Shown here: positions 1 to 8,590 of the stretch, piece by piece
Layout of the letters: each line of letters begins with the position of its first letter
Numbering within the stretch: position 1 is the first letter of the stretch
Source of the DNA: a virus
DNA: 37,365 nt
Virus record (IMG/VR): IMGVR_UViG_3300044699_000123
Span: 1-37,365 of that record
Reading direction: 5' to 3' (one strand)
Notes under the pieces: model-generated
What the model saw: only the letters and a program-made list of their open reading frames with translations
Told to the model about the DNA's origin: nothing
Databases searched by the model: none
Program-made: the position numbers and the translations under genes

Positions 1-286
1 CGGCGCTGGGTGGTGCGCCGCTGCTGGTGCTGCTGGCCGACGACGTCGCCGAGATCCGCCGGCGCAGCTACGACGACGGAGTGAGCACCGGGCGCGAGCT
101 GCAGCAGGCGATCCACTCCGGCCAGGCGCCGTTCCCGCCGGCCGGGTTCGGCCAGGTCTTCCCGCGCGCCGGCGTGGAGGTACGCCCGCGGCAGGATCCG
201 CCCCCCAGCCCCCGACCGCGCCCGAGCAGCATCGCCCCGTTGCGCTCGACCACTCGCGCCGCCCGGCCACCGGGGGCGGCGGGTGA
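1..286 (+). CDS. Hypothetical protein, 5' partial, frame change near 200
   Basis: The gene enters from the left edge in the frame starting at base 3 and reads GGAPLLVLLADDVAEIRR, then a charged stretch and a Pro-rich tail. After the C-run at about 198-206 the sensible frame becomes the one ending at TGA 284-286, which overlaps the next start (GTGA). Staying in the first frame would run through the next gene. The N-terminal residues seen are hydrophobic, so a membrane segment may begin outside the window. I do not recognise the family. Confidence 0.45.
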   Translation, partial: GAGWCAAAGAAGRRRRRDPPAQLRRRSEHRARAAAGDPLRPGAVPAGRVRPGLPARRRGGTPAAGSAPQPPTAPEQHRPVALDHSRRPATGGGG

Positions 287-423
287 GCCGCGTCAACTAC
301 CCCCTGTGGATCGCGGTTGTGCTGATCGTGCTGCTGGTCGTGCTCGTCGCGTCCTGCTCACCGCCGCTGGTGCGCGTGGAGACCACTTGCGTGCCCGCAC
401 CCGACCAGACCGAGAGGACATGA
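283..423 (+). CDS. Very small lipoprotein-like membrane protein (46 aa)
   Basis: The start GTG at 283 overlaps the stop of the previous gene. The protein opens with a few residues, then about 18 consecutive hydrophobic residues, then V-A-S-C at about residues 24-27. This matches a bacterial lipobox with the Cys as the lipidation site. Only about 20 residues would remain after signal peptidase II cleavage, rich in Pro, Thr and Val. Small phage lipoproteins can act in superinfection exclusion, but nothing here proves that role. It could equally be a simple single-pass membrane protein. Confidence 0.6.
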   Translation: MSRVNYPLWIAVVLIVLLVVLVASCSPPLVRVETTCVPAPDQTERT

Positions 424-453
424 CCATGGACCACGGCCAGGCGATCGCGTGGG

Positions 454-902
454 GTGGACGATGAGATAGCCGGACTCCCCGAGACCGCGACCTGGCGGCT
501 TCGGCGCTCCGAGCTGCTCAGCCTGCGCAGCGTGCTGCAGGTCGGCCAGAGTTGCCAGCGGGTCATCGACCAGCTCGCGCCGCTGTGCCCGTGCTCGCTC
601 AACCCGAGAGCTACGAGGGCCCTCAGCAGGAGTGCCCAGTCCATGGCGATGGCGAGATGTTCGTGGCGCTGTGCCGCTGGCGGGATGCGGTCGTGGCGGC
701 GGCGATGACCTTCCGGGAACTGCACCCAGACCTCGGCGAGCAGTTCGAGTCCGACGAGCCGACGACCTGGGACCGGGTCTGCGAGCTGCTCGATGACGGG
801 CCGTGGGCGCCGCCGGCCGCGCAGGTCGTCGGTGCGGCCGCCGAGCTGGAGATCGAGGGGCGCGGCCCGTACGGCAGCGCCGACCCCGACAGGTGGTTCT
901 GA
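454..902 (+). CDS. Hypothetical Cys-containing protein with an apparent frameshift near 605
   Basis: Two overlapping frames join into one plausible protein. The first half (GTG at 454) contains LLSLRSVLQVGQ and a Cys-rich part, CPCSLNP. After about 605 the good sequence continues in another frame with ESYEGPQQECP, an acidic and Trp-containing region, and the end ADPDRWF. One lost base near the junction explains this. A 12-codon ORF (426-464, starting MDHGQ) overlaps the start and may be the true beginning or a tiny leader. The stop overlaps the next ATG (TGATG). The function is unknown. Confidence 0.5.
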
Positions 903-1108
903 TGGCCGTGCAGAACGTCGACGAGCCGGAGCCGCCGGCCTTCCCTGCCCGCTACTCGGGCGAGTGCTCTGAGTGCGGCGACGAGTTCGACGAGGGCGAG
1001 CTGATCCGCGCCGACCAGTGCGGCGGCTGGTCTCACGCGTTGTGCCCGATCGTGGCGGACGCCGGCGAACCGTTCACCGGCACCTCTCTGGACGAGATGG
1101 GGTACTGA
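902..1108 (+). CDS. Small zinc-ribbon protein (68 aa)
   Basis: The ATG overlaps the upstream TGA. A C-x2-C pair (ECSECGDEF) is followed by a second group, with a Cys near DQCGGW and then H-A-L-C-P. This is the pattern of a one-zinc ribbon of the kind common among small phage proteins. The first residues, MAVQN(V/I)D, are shared with the next gene at both DNA and protein level. A nucleic-acid or protein-binding adaptor is the likely kind of role; the specific target is unknown. Confidence 0.7.
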   Translation: MAVQNVDEPEPPAFPARYSGECSECGDEFDEGELIRADQCGGWSHALCPIVADAGEPFTGTSLDEMGY

Positions 1109-1111
1109 CCG

Positions 1112-2689
1112 ATGGCCGTACAGAACATCGACGCGCGCGCGCCGGCCAACCCGGGCGGGGCGAAGCGCGACGACTTCGAGGACTTCCCGCGCGACCGCTG
1201 GAAGCGCCCGAAGATCATTCGCGCCGAGCTGGTCGGTGGCCGGTGGGTCGTCCCGCGCGACGTCAACGGCAACCCCGTGCACGAGCTGGTGCCCTACACC
1301 CGCGCCAGCACCTTGGGCGGCGCGCTGGAGTATCAGGAAGGACTCAGCCGCTGGAAGGCGGCCGTCGCGCTATGGGGGGTGGTGCGCTCGCGCACGCTGG
1401 CCAAGCGCGCCCGCGCCGTGGAGGGCTACTCGCGCCCGGACCAGAAAACCGAGCTGTACGAGGTGCTCGACAAGGCCAAGGCGTTCGCCGAGTCCGACTC
1501 GGCGGCCAACCACGGCACCGCGCTGCACTCGCTGTTCCAGCGCATCGCCGAGGGTGAGACCGTCGAGCAGCTGATCGAGTCGGGCGCGGTCGACGACGAG
1601 GACGTGCCCGCACTGCGGGCGTTCGCCGACGCGCTGAGCCGCTGGGACGTGCTGTACTGCGAACGCCGCGTCGTCTGCGACGAGGCCATGGCCGCCGGAA
1701 AGTACGACCTGATCGTCACCGCGCGCCGCCCGATGCCGGTCACCGACAAGGCTGGCAAGGTCATCGACGTCATCCTGCCCGGTGAGAAGATCGTCGTCGA
1801 CAACAAGACGTCGTCCTCGGCGGACTACTTCGGCGAAAAGTTCACCGTGCAGCTGTGGATCTACGCGCACGGGCGCGACTACGACAAGGAGACCGGCGAG
1901 CGCACCGAGGTGGGCGCCTCGAAGCGCTGGGCGCTGATCCTGCATGTGCCGTCCGGCACCGGCCTGGACGAGGAGGGCAGGCCCAACGCCGAGGGTGGTG
2001 TCGCCGAATGGCACTGGGTGGACCTCTCGATCGGCGAGAAGCTGGTGCGCGACGCGCGCGACGTGCTGGAGGATCGCAAGCTGGGCAAGGCGGCCATCGT
2101 CCGGGCCGACCTGGACGCCGAGATCCCGCCCGAGCTGCTGGAGGCGCGCATGCGCGAGGTGGCCGACGGCCTGGACCCCGACGTGCCGATGCATCTGGCG
2201 GCCGAGGTGGACCAGGAGCTGACCGAGGCGGAGTACCAGCGCCAGCAGGCGGGTGACCAGGCGTTCCGCGACCGGCTCGCCAGCGACGACCTGGCGGCCG
2301 AGCAGGGGCACGCCCCCGGCTGCGACGGCAACCACCCGATCATCGATGGCATGACGTGCCCGGACCCGTACCTGCCACCCGGTGAGGTGACGATCGAGCT
2401 GGCGAGTCCCAACGGGGCGCACATGACCGCGGAGCTGGCCGCGCAGTACCGCAAGGTCCTGGCGGAGCGCCCCATGCCCTCGACCGGCGCCCCGCCAGTC
2501 CGCGAAGACCTGGCCGAGCACCTGCAGCGCGCAGCGACGATCAACGTGCTGCTGCGTGAGGTGGGCCGGGCGGCCACGATCGCCGACCTGCTGGACCTGT
2601 TCCGCCGCGCGGACAGCGCCGGGTACGTGGACGACGACGTCAAGGCGCGGTTTACCGCGCGCCGGCTGCAGCTGGAGGGGCGGGCGTGA
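1112..2689 (+). CDS. Cas4/RecB-like PD-(D/E)XK nuclease (525 aa)
   Basis: The intact frame carries the signature of the RecB/Cas4-type exonuclease fold: NHGTALHSLF (about 134-143), a Glu in YCERRVV (184), Asp in GKYDLIV (199), the D-x-K core VVDNKTS (Asp230, Lys232) and the following QLWIYAHG (Gln247). These residues bind metal and cut DNA in the family, and phage members act in recombination or replication. The C-terminal 200 residues are a less conserved, mostly helical extension with a Cys/His patch near GCDGNHP. The gene is followed by overlapping genes ending in a methyltransferase. The start ATG 1112 lies three bases after the upstream stop. Confidence 0.75.
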   Translation: MAVQNIDARAPANPGGAKRDDFEDFPRDRWKRPKIIRAELVGGRWVVPRDVNGNPVHELVPYTRASTLGGALEYQEGLSRWKAAVALWGVVRSRTLAKRARAVEGYSRPDQKTELYEVLDKAKAFAESDSAANHGTALHSLFQRIAEGETVEQLIESGAVDDEDVPALRAFADALSRWDVLYCERRVVCDEAMAAGKYDLIVTARRPMPVTDKAGKVIDVILPGEKIVVDNKTSSSADYFGEKFTVQLWIYAHGRDYDKETGERTEVGASKRWALILHVPSGTGLDEEGRPNAEGGVAEWHWVDLSIGEKLVRDARDVLEDRKLGKAAIVRADLDAEIPPELLEARMREVADGLDPDVPMHLAAEVDQELTEAEYQRQQAGDQAFRDRLASDDLAAEQGHAPGCDGNHPIIDGMTCPDPYLPPGEVTIELASPNGAHMTAELAAQYRKVLAERPMPSTGAPPVREDLAEHLQRAATINVLLREVGRAATIADLLDLFRRADSAGYVDDDVKARFTARRLQLEGRA

Positions 2690-2841
2690 GCGAGTGCGCG
2701 GGATGCCGGGAGGCGCGCCGGCGCGAGCTGGCGCTGTGGGAGGTGCTGCGCAGCCAGCGCACCGGCGGCGCAACGGTGGTGCGGATCGAGCTGATGGAGG
2801 CGCTGCTGCGCCGGCCGCCGACCGGCGGGGACCGGCCGTGA
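2686..2841 (+). CDS. Small hypothetical protein with CxxC (51 aa)
   Basis: The GTG overlaps the nuclease stop (GTGA), and its own stop overlaps the GTG of the methyltransferase. It begins VSECAGCREARRRELALW: a CxxC near the start, then a basic amphipathic helix. The double overlap implies translational coupling between nuclease and methyltransferase genes. A single CxxC is too little for a full zinc site unless it dimerises. Confidence 0.55.
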   Translation: MSECAGCREARRRELALWEVLRSQRTGGATVVRIELMEALLRRPPTGGDRP

Positions 2842-4593
2842 TCGATCTGCGCGCAGGTGACGTCCTGGACCGACTGCGCGAGCTGCCCGACGCCAGCGTG
2901 GATGCGGTGATCACCGACCCGCCCTACGGGCTGAGCGAGCACCCGGCCGCCGAGCTGGTGACCGCGCTGACCGCGTGGTGCAACGGCGACCGCGAGCGGG
3001 TGCCCGACGGCAAGGGGTTCATGGGCAGAGCGTGGGACGCGTTCGTGCCGCCCCCGGCCGTCTGGGACGAGTGCTACCGGGTGCTCAAGCCCGGCGGACA
3101 CCTGCTCGCGTTCGCCGGGTCGCGCACCTACGACCTGATGGGGTTGAGCGTCCGGCTGGCCGGGTTCGAGGTGCGCGACGGGCTGCAGTGGTTGTACGGC
3201 AGCGGGTTCCCGAAGGGGATCGACGTCGGGAAGGCGATCGACAAGGCGCGCGATGGGCCGCCACCTGGAGGCGCTCTCGGTCACCGTGCCTATAGCGGCC
3301 GCCATGCGAGAACGGGGCATCTCCCGATCAGACCTGAATCGGGCGTGCGGGCTGGGTGACAGCGGCGCGGGTAGCGCTCAATCCTGGTCGACAGTCGTCG
3401 CGGACGGCGCACACAAGCCGCGAGTGCCAACGGTCGAACAGTGGGCGCTCCTGCGGGGCGTTCTAGGACTGGAGCGGCTGGACGCCGAGGTGTGGCGACT
3501 CAACGGCCGCAAGGGCACCCCGGGCGAAGCATGGGAGCAGCGCGCGGTGCTCGACGTCATCCCGGACCGATGGGCAGGCAAGGGCGAGGTGCTGGAACGC
3601 GCGAACCAGGCGCCCGGCACCGACGTCAAGATCACTGCTCCCGCCACCCTCGACGCCGCCCGCTGGGACGGCTGGAACACGTCCCTGAAGCCAGCTCATG
3701 AGCCGATCGTCCTCGCGCGCAAGCCGCTGTCCGGCACGGTGGCGACGACCGTCCTGGAGCACGGAACGGGCGCGCTGAACATCGGCGCGTGCAGGGTGGC
3801 GGGCCAGGTGCCCCGCACGACGCAGGGGCAGTCACAGAACGCGGGCCAGCTCTACGGGGCCGATCAGCGCGACCAGCGAGCGTTCGAGCCGCACGCCGCC
3901 GGCCGCTGGCCCGCGAACGTCCTGCTCTCGCACCTGCCCGAGTGCGGCCCGGAAGAGGATCCGCAGCCGTGCGCGCCCGGGTGCGTGGTCACCGAGCTGG
4001 ACGCGCAGAGCGGGACGCTGCGGGCGGGCGAACGTCCCGCGCAGCGTGACGGCATGGGCTATCACGACAACGACCGCAAACGGTCCGGGGCGCAGGGCGT
4101 GCGCGACGTGCTCGACTCCGGTGGCGCCTCCCGGTTCTACCCGACGTTCCGCTACCAGGCCAAAGCCCCGACCAGCGAGCGGCCGAAGATCGACGGCAAG
4201 GGCTGGCCGACGGTCAAGCCGCTGGCGCTGATGCAGTGGCTGGTCCGCCTGGCCACCCCGCTCGACGGCACCGTGCTGGATCCATTCGCCGGGACGGCCA
4301 CCACCCTGCAGGCGGCGCAGCGTGAGGGGTTCTCGGCCATCGGCATCGAGCGTGACCCGCTCGCGCTCGCGCTGGGCGCCCAGCGCCTGGGCATCCCCGT
4401 GCCTGCGCCGGTACTGCGCGCCCAGCTGCCCAGCCTGCAGTCCCCGACCCTGCTCGACCTGGTCCGCCAGGCGCGCGACATGTCGACGCTGGTGCTGCTC
4501 TACCGGGCGCACTGCGGCACCTGGTCGGACGAGGTGAACGACGCGGCCCGCGAGCGCCGGCGTCAGCTGGAGTCGGCCGCCGTCTCCGCCTAA
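2838..4593 (+). CDS. DNA methyltransferase, beta-class order, with inserted HTH-like domain; frame change near 3250
   Basis: Catalytic motif IV, TDPPYG, lies at about residues 26-31 and the AdoMet-binding motif DPFAGTATT lies near the C-terminus. Order IV, target-recognition region, I is that of beta-class amino-methyltransferases, which make N6-methyladenine or N4-methylcytosine. At about 3250 the frame changes within a GCGCGC run. Downstream lies an inserted region of about 80 residues with an HTH look (GISRSDLNRACG) and then VWRLNGRKG, as in other actinophage methylases. Methylation probably protects phage DNA from host restriction. No cognate restriction gene is seen nearby. Confidence 0.75.
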
Positions 4594-4635
4594 CCCGGGG
4601 TGGACTACCGCTCAACCCCGGGGTAGACTCTCCCC
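4593..4635 (+). promoter_or_regulatory. Leaderless promoter with paired ACCCCGGGGT operators, site 1
   Basis: TGGACT (4601-4606), a 17-base spacer and TAGACT (4624-4629) form a sigma70-type promoter, and ATG 4636 follows six bases later. ACCCGGGGT (4593-4601, one C short) and ACCCCGGGGT (4615-4624) directly precede each hexamer. Confidence 0.7.
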
Positions 4636-5102
4636 ATGACCAACCCCCTGGAGGACACCGTGGGCACGCCACCACGACCGTGACTGTCGAGCAGCTGCTG
4701 GCCGACGTGCGCAGCGCGCAGGCTCAGCGCCAGGCGCTGCAGGGTCGCCTGACCGGCGCCGGCCACGCGATCAAGGCGCAGCTGATGGACGACATCACCG
4801 AGACCTACCGCGCCGAGGCACGGGCGTGGAACCTGGTCGGCGCGCCGCTGGTCGGACAGCTGGACGGGCCCGTGTTCGACCTGCTGATCAACGCCGCGTC
4901 CGCGGCGCAGGCGCTGGCGAATGACTACATCGACCGCTGGAGCGAGCACGCGGCCAACGCCCGCCGGCGCGCCGAGCGCATCGAGCAGAAGGCCCTGCAG
5001 GCGTTCGCGTCCGGACCGATCACGGTGCCGACCCCGGAGCGCGCCGGACTGCGCCTGGTGCCCGGCGAGCTGGCCTGCGACGGCGGACCGGACGGCGCGT
5101 GA
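4636..5102 (+). CDS. Hypothetical helical protein from a leaderless start; frame change near 4668
   Basis: Two in-frame starts exist: ATG 4636 (MTNPLEDTVG), at the expected transcription start, and GTG 4660, preceded by the conserved CCCTGGAGGACACC leader. Both then meet a stop at 4681 unless one C is restored in the CC run near 4668, which joins them to VTVEQLLADVRSAQ. The body is mostly helical and Ala/Arg-rich (about 140 residues). I favour ATG 4636 because the other leaderless genes also start M-T-N. The family is not recognised. The stop overlaps the next ATG. Confidence 0.6.
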
Positions 5103-5377
5103 TGACCGGCGAGCCGTACGCGGGCGCGGACCCGCAGACCGACATCGTCTACGTGATGTGGGGCGATCGGGGTCTCGGCGTGCGGATCACCCCGGACCTG
5201 CAGGTCTACGAGTGGTTCGTGGCGCCGACCATCGACATGATCCCCTTGCTGGACGAGGTCATCGACCGCGATGCCGTGCTGTCCGCGCTCTCGGACGTGC
5301 GGCTGCCCAAGCGGGTCCGAGACGAGCTGGCCGAGGTGCTGCGCGCCGACGCCGACGACATTGGGAAGCGATCATGA
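5102..5377 (+). CDS. Hypothetical acidic protein (91 aa)
   Basis: ATG 5102 overlaps the upstream stop (TGATG); a GTG three bases earlier is an alternative. The sequence starts with a beta-rich half (DIVYVMWGDRGLGV) and continues as an acidic helical half (LLDEVIDRD, ELAEVLRADADD). It overlaps the following HTH gene by four bases (ATGA), so the two are likely made together. I do not recognise the family. Confidence 0.6.
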   Translation: MTGEPYAGADPQTDIVYVMWGDRGLGVRITPDLQVYEWFVAPTIDMIPLLDEVIDRDAVLSALSDVRLPKRVRDELAEVLRADADDIGKRS

Positions 5378-5580
5378 GCCGCCCCGTGCTGCTCACCGAG
5401 GCGCAGGCCGACGTGCTGGGCGCGCTGGCACTGTGTCGGACCCCGCAGCGCATCGCGCGTCGGCTCGGCATGTCCCACGGCGCGGTCAGCAGTCAGATCA
5501 CGAACCTGCGCTATCGGCTCGGCGTCGAGAGGACCGACCAGATCGTGCCGCGCGCCCGCGAGCTGGGACTGATCCGATGA
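5374..5580 (+). CDS. Stand-alone LuxR/GerE-type helix-turn-helix protein (68 aa)
   Basis: Nearly the whole protein is one LuxR-type DNA-binding domain: LTEAQADVLGALAL, then RIARRLGMSHGAVSSQITNL (recognition helix) and RYRLGVERTDQIV. There is no receiver or ligand domain, so it would be a constitutive regulator or depend on partners. It could control the early promoters of this phage or host genes. The ATGA overlaps on both sides place it in an operon. Confidence 0.75.
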   Translation: MSRPVLLTEAQADVLGALALCRTPQRIARRLGMSHGAVSSQITNLRYRLGVERTDQIVPRARELGLIR

Positions 5581-5759
5581 CCCCCGAGATCGTCACGAGC
5601 TGGATCGGGGTGGCCTTCACGCTGGTATGCCTGCTGCTGGCCACCATCGGCGCGGCGATGCTCTCCGCGTACTGGATCACCCTGTACGTGCGCGAGCTGG
5701 CCAGGCCGCACAGGACGCGCTGCGAGACCTGCCGTAGAACCATGGGGCTGCGTCCATGA
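5577..5759 (+). CDS. Small single-pass membrane protein with CxxC tail (60 aa)
   Basis: It overlaps its neighbours by four bases at both ends. A hydrophobic segment at about residues 8-33 (GVAFTLVCLLLATIGAAM) is followed by a basic, probably cytoplasmic, tail with CETC. Such proteins are typical of actinophage early operons. The function is unknown. Confidence 0.65.
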   Translation: MTPEIVTSWIGVAFTLVCLLLATIGAAMLSAYWITLYVRELARPHRTRCETCRRTMGLRP

Positions 5760-7445
5760 CCGCCACCCTGACCCCCGGGATCGACCTGCGGGACTACCAG
5801 CTCCAGGACGTGGACGCGACCTGCGCGCGCTGGGACGCCGGGGACGAGCTGGTCGCCGGGCAGGCGGCCACCGGCCTGGGCAAGACCACCTACCTGGCCG
5901 AGCTGGCGCGCCGGTCGCTGGAGGCCGGGCGCCGCCCGATCCTGCTCGCGCACCGCGACGAGATCACCGGCCAGATCGTCGAGCGCATCCGCGCCCACAT
6001 CCCGGCGGCCAGCGTCGGGGTCGTCGCCGCCGGCACCTACCAGGCGCAGCGCGACGTCACCGTGGCCATGACCCCCACGCTGCGCGGCAAGCGCGCCCAG
6101 CACGCCCTGGAGCGGCGCAGGGTGGCTTGGGACGACGTCCTGTACGACGAGGCCCACCACGCGGCCAGCCCGGCGCACGTGAGCATGCTGGACTGGCTCG
6201 GCGTCGGGCCCGAGCACCGCGAGCCGGGTCGGCGCATGCTCGGGCTGTCGGCCACCCTGACCCGCGCCGACCGCCACCACCTCGGGCGGATCTTCCACCG
6301 GGATGCCGCGTTCGAGCGCGGCATCCCGTGGGCCGTCGAGCACGGCTGGCTGGTGCGCCCGTTCGGCCGGGTCGTGGTGGCCGACCACGTCGAGCTGGGC
6401 ACCGCGAAGGTCCGCGGCGGCGACTACGTGGACGCCGAGCTGGGCGAGATGGTCACCCAGGACGTCGACCAGATCGTGGCCGCCTGGCGCGAGCACGCAT
6501 CGGATCGGATCACGATCGCGTTCACGCCGACCGTGGGCAGCGCCCAGGCGCTGACCGACGCGTTCGTGGCCGCCGGCGTGGCCGCCGAGTGCGTGATCGG
6601 CTCGACCAGCACGTCGGCAAGGCGGGGCATGTATGCCCGCCTGGCGGCCGGCACGACGCGGGTCCTCGTCTCGGTCATGGTGCTCACCGAGGGCTGGGAC
6701 TGCCCGGCGGTGAGCTGCGTGCTGATGGCGCGACCCACCCGGCTGGCCGGGCTGTACCAGCAGATCGTCGGGCGCGGTCTGCGCTTGTCGCCGGAGACTG
6801 GCAAGACCGACTGCATGGTCCTCGACGTCGTGGGCGCCTCGCGCGGGCAGAGGCTGGCCAGCTGGTCGAGCTGTACCCGGGCGCCGAGCAGGACACGTCC
6901 GAGCTGGACGCGCTGCCCTGCCAGGACTGCGGCGACGCGCCGTGCACCTGCGCGCCCGAGGTGGGCGCGCGCGACCCGGACGGCGGGCGGCGCAAGCTGG
7001 ACGGCCCGGCGGTCTACGAGACCGTCGACCTGCTGGTGGCCGACTCGGACGGAGCCTGGCTGGCCACCGAGGCCGGGATCCCCTTCCTGGTGAGCCGGGC
7101 GAACGACGGCCGGCGTGCGGCGGCGATCATGCAGGAGCGCGCCGGCACCTACCGGGTCGGGCACATGGCGATGCGCGGGCGGATGGATACCGTGCGCCTG
7201 GGCGAAGGGTGCACGCTGGACCAGGCGCGCCGGCTGGCCGAGGACTGGGCGATCGGGCGCAATCAGTACCTCAAGCACCCGAACAGCGTCTGGCGCACCA
7301 ACGCGCAGACCCCCTCGCTGCGCGAGCTGCGCGAGGCCAGCCGCCTGCAGATCCCGCACCGGCCCGCTACGGCGCCCGCGAGCTGTCCGAGCTGATCGAC
7401 CGGCGGATCATGAGCCAGCGCCTGGACATCTGGGTGACCCGGTGA
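5756..7445 (+). CDS. DEAH-box superfamily 2 DNA helicase; frame changes near 6860 and 7370
   Basis: This is a replication or recombination helicase. The motifs in order are the Q-like region LRDYQLQD, Walker A TGLGKT (about 39-44), DEAH (131-134), SAT (165-167), TEGWD (311-315) and QIVGRGLR (336-343), the complete SF2 set. After about 6860 the sequence continues one frame over with LVELYPGAEQDTSELD, a CxxC...C-x-C patch (CQDCGDAPCTC) and a domain ending RIMSQRLDIWVTR, with a second frame change near 7370. Each break fits loss of one base, so the intact protein would be about 560 residues. It follows the small membrane gene with an ATGA overlap. Confidence 0.85.
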
Positions 7446-7448
7446 CCT

Positions 7449-7493
7449 ACCCCGGGGTTGACTGCAACTCCACCCCGGGGTAGAGTTCCTCCC
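7449..7493 (+). promoter_or_regulatory. Leaderless promoter with paired ACCCCGGGGT operators, site 2
   Basis: TTGACT (7458-7463), a 17-base spacer, TAGAGT (7481-7486) and seven bases to ATG 7494. The palindromes at 7449-7458 and 7472-7481 begin 23 bp apart and touch the first T of each hexamer. No Shine-Dalgarno fits in the remaining leader, so the mRNA should start at or beside the A of ATG. Confidence 0.85.
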
Positions 7494-7688
7494 ATGACGA
7501 ACACCACCGCCCCCCAGTCCGTCACCTACGTCACCTCGGGCGTCAGTGACTTCAGTGACGTCTACTCGTTGTGCTGCGGCGACAGCGAGCACCGACCTGC
7601 TGGAAACGGTCCCGGTAGCCCGTGGTTCTGCATGTCCTGCGGCAAGACGCGGCCCGACAGCCCGCCCGCTAGGCGCCAGCGCGCCTGA
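7494..7688 (+). CDS. Small Cys-rich protein from a leaderless promoter (64 aa)
   Basis: It starts MTNTTAPQSV at the predicted transcription start. After a Thr/Ser-rich N-terminus come CCGDSEH and FCMSCGK, which together could hold one zinc ion. Its promoter is almost identical to that of the next gene, so the two would be expressed together under one repressor or activator. The function is unknown. Confidence 0.7.
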   Translation: MTNTTAPQSVTYVTSGVSDFSDVYSLCCGDSEHRPAGNGPGSPWFCMSCGKTRPDSPPARRQRA

Positions 7689-7700
7689 CCGTCACCCCCT

Positions 7701-7745
7701 ACCCCGGGGTTGACTCGTGCTCCACCCCGGGGTAGAGTTCCTCCC
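7701..7745 (+). promoter_or_regulatory. Leaderless promoter with paired ACCCCGGGGT operators, site 3
   Basis: TTGACT (7710-7715), a 17-base spacer, TAGAGT (7733-7738), the same seven bases TCCTCCC as site 2, then ATG 7746. The palindromes are at 7701-7710 and 7724-7733. Confidence 0.85.
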
Positions 7746-7982
7746 ATGCCGAAGCGAAACACCACCCCGACCGCCACCGCCACCATCGTGCCCGTGGAGG
7801 CCGGCCGCCACCGCTACGAGGCGCGCACCCGCATCGTCGGGCGCCGCACCGGCGCCGTGACCGAGGGCAGCTACCCGCTCGTCGACCGCGACCAGGTCAC
7901 CGAGTACGTGCAGCACTTCGCCCGCACCGCCGGCGCCGACGGCCACCGCGTCCAGGTCACCGACACCACCCGCGGACGCTGA
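7746..7982 (+). CDS. Small hypothetical protein from a leaderless promoter (78 aa)
   Basis: The start is MPKRNTTPTA, followed by a beta-rich domain (RYEARTRIVGRRTG) and a helix with DQVTEYVQHFARTAG. It is flanked by its own promoter and by a perfect hairpin terminator at 7987-8016, making a one-gene transcription unit. The family is not recognised. Confidence 0.7.
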   Translation: MPKRNTTPTATATIVPVEAGRHRYEARTRIVGRRTGAVTEGSYPLVDRDQVTEYVQHFARTAGADGHRVQVTDTTRGR

Positions 7983-7986
7983 CCAC

Positions 7987-8016
7987 GCGACCGGGCCCCG
8001 CTCGGGGCCCGGTCGC
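7987..8016 (+). terminator. Perfect 13-bp GC hairpin terminator
   Basis: GCGACCGGGCCCC and its exact complement flank a four-base loop GCTC. There is no U-run, as is common in high-GC actinobacteria. It ends the 7746-7982 unit and directly precedes a CCCTGGAGGA leader. Confidence 0.75.
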
Positions 8017-8034
8017 CTCCCCCTGGAGGACTAC

Positions 8035-8213
8035 ATGCCCGCCCGACCGACCAACCGCCCGCACCCGCCCAGCGCCCCGGCCGCCACCGGCGCGAGCTGG
8101 AGCCGGGCGAGCCGAACCCGACCGCCGAAGCGTTCCGGATCGCCGCCCGCGGGGTGCGCGCCCAGACCGCCCGCGACTGGGTGGCTCGCCAGCTGACCCT
8201 GCTGGGAGCCTGA
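8035..8213 (+). CDS. Small hypothetical protein, frame change near 8085
   Basis: The ATG follows CCCTGGAGGACTAC (8021-8034). The first frame begins MPARPTNRPHPPSAPA, then the plausible sequence continues one frame over as ELEPGEPNPTAEAF, then RIAARGVRAQTARDWV and LTLLGA before TGA 8211-8213. One lost base in the GCC/CCG-rich stretch explains the break. The corrected protein of about 59 residues is helical at the C-terminus. Confidence 0.5.
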
Positions 8214-8217
8214 CGCC

Positions 8218-8529
8218 ATGCCCATGCACGTCAACACCTGTCCCATCTGCGGCGCGCAGTTCGCCAGCCTGACTCCCGGCGACGTCTGCTCGGCCAGGTG
8301 CTCGGGCGAGCAGCGCCGGCGCGCCGCCATGGGCAAGCAGGTCCCCGACGCCGAGCCTCGCTACCGCACCGGGGCGCCCGATCGGCGCGGCAAGAGCAAG
8401 GGGCCCGGTCCCGTGCCCACTGGCAAGAAGAACTGCCTCGTGAACGCCGTCGCGCTCGCCGGTGGGGCGGCCGCCATGGCCGCCGGCGCCGGGGCGGCCG
8501 TCGTCGAGCTGATCCGCCACCTCGCCTGA
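8218..8529 (+). CDS. Zinc-finger protein with C-terminal membrane helix (103 aa)
   Basis: The N-terminus has CPICGAQF and VCSARCS, a four-Cys zinc site of the type used to recognise nucleic acid or protein. The middle is basic (RRRAAMGK, KGPGPVPTGKK) and the last 25 residues form an Ala/Gly-rich hydrophobic helix. Zinc finger plus membrane anchor is an unusual pairing and suggests a membrane-tethered adaptor. A perfect hairpin follows at 8539. Confidence 0.65.
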   Translation: MPMHVNTCPICGAQFASLTPGDVCSARCSGEQRRRAAMGKQVPDAEPRYRTGAPDRRGKSKGPGPVPTGKKNCLVNAVALAGGAAAMAAGAGAAVVELIRHLA

Positions 8530-8538
8530 CTCGATCCT

Positions 8539-8571
8539 CCGCCCGCCCCCGCTGTCATCGGGGGCGGGCGG
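8539..8571 (+). terminator. Perfect 13-bp GC hairpin terminator
   Basis: CCGCCCGCCCCCG and its exact complement enclose the seven-base loop CTGTCAT, without a U-run. It is followed within six bases by the conserved CCCTGGAGGACACC leader of the next gene, so some transcripts must read through or restart here. Confidence 0.75.
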
Positions 8572-8590
8572 ACCCACCCTGGAGGACACC

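Noticed and set aside
1370-2914. 514-codon minus-strand ORF opposite the nuclease
   Set aside because: It is a shadow of the Cas4/RecB-like gene, without motifs or a ribosome site.
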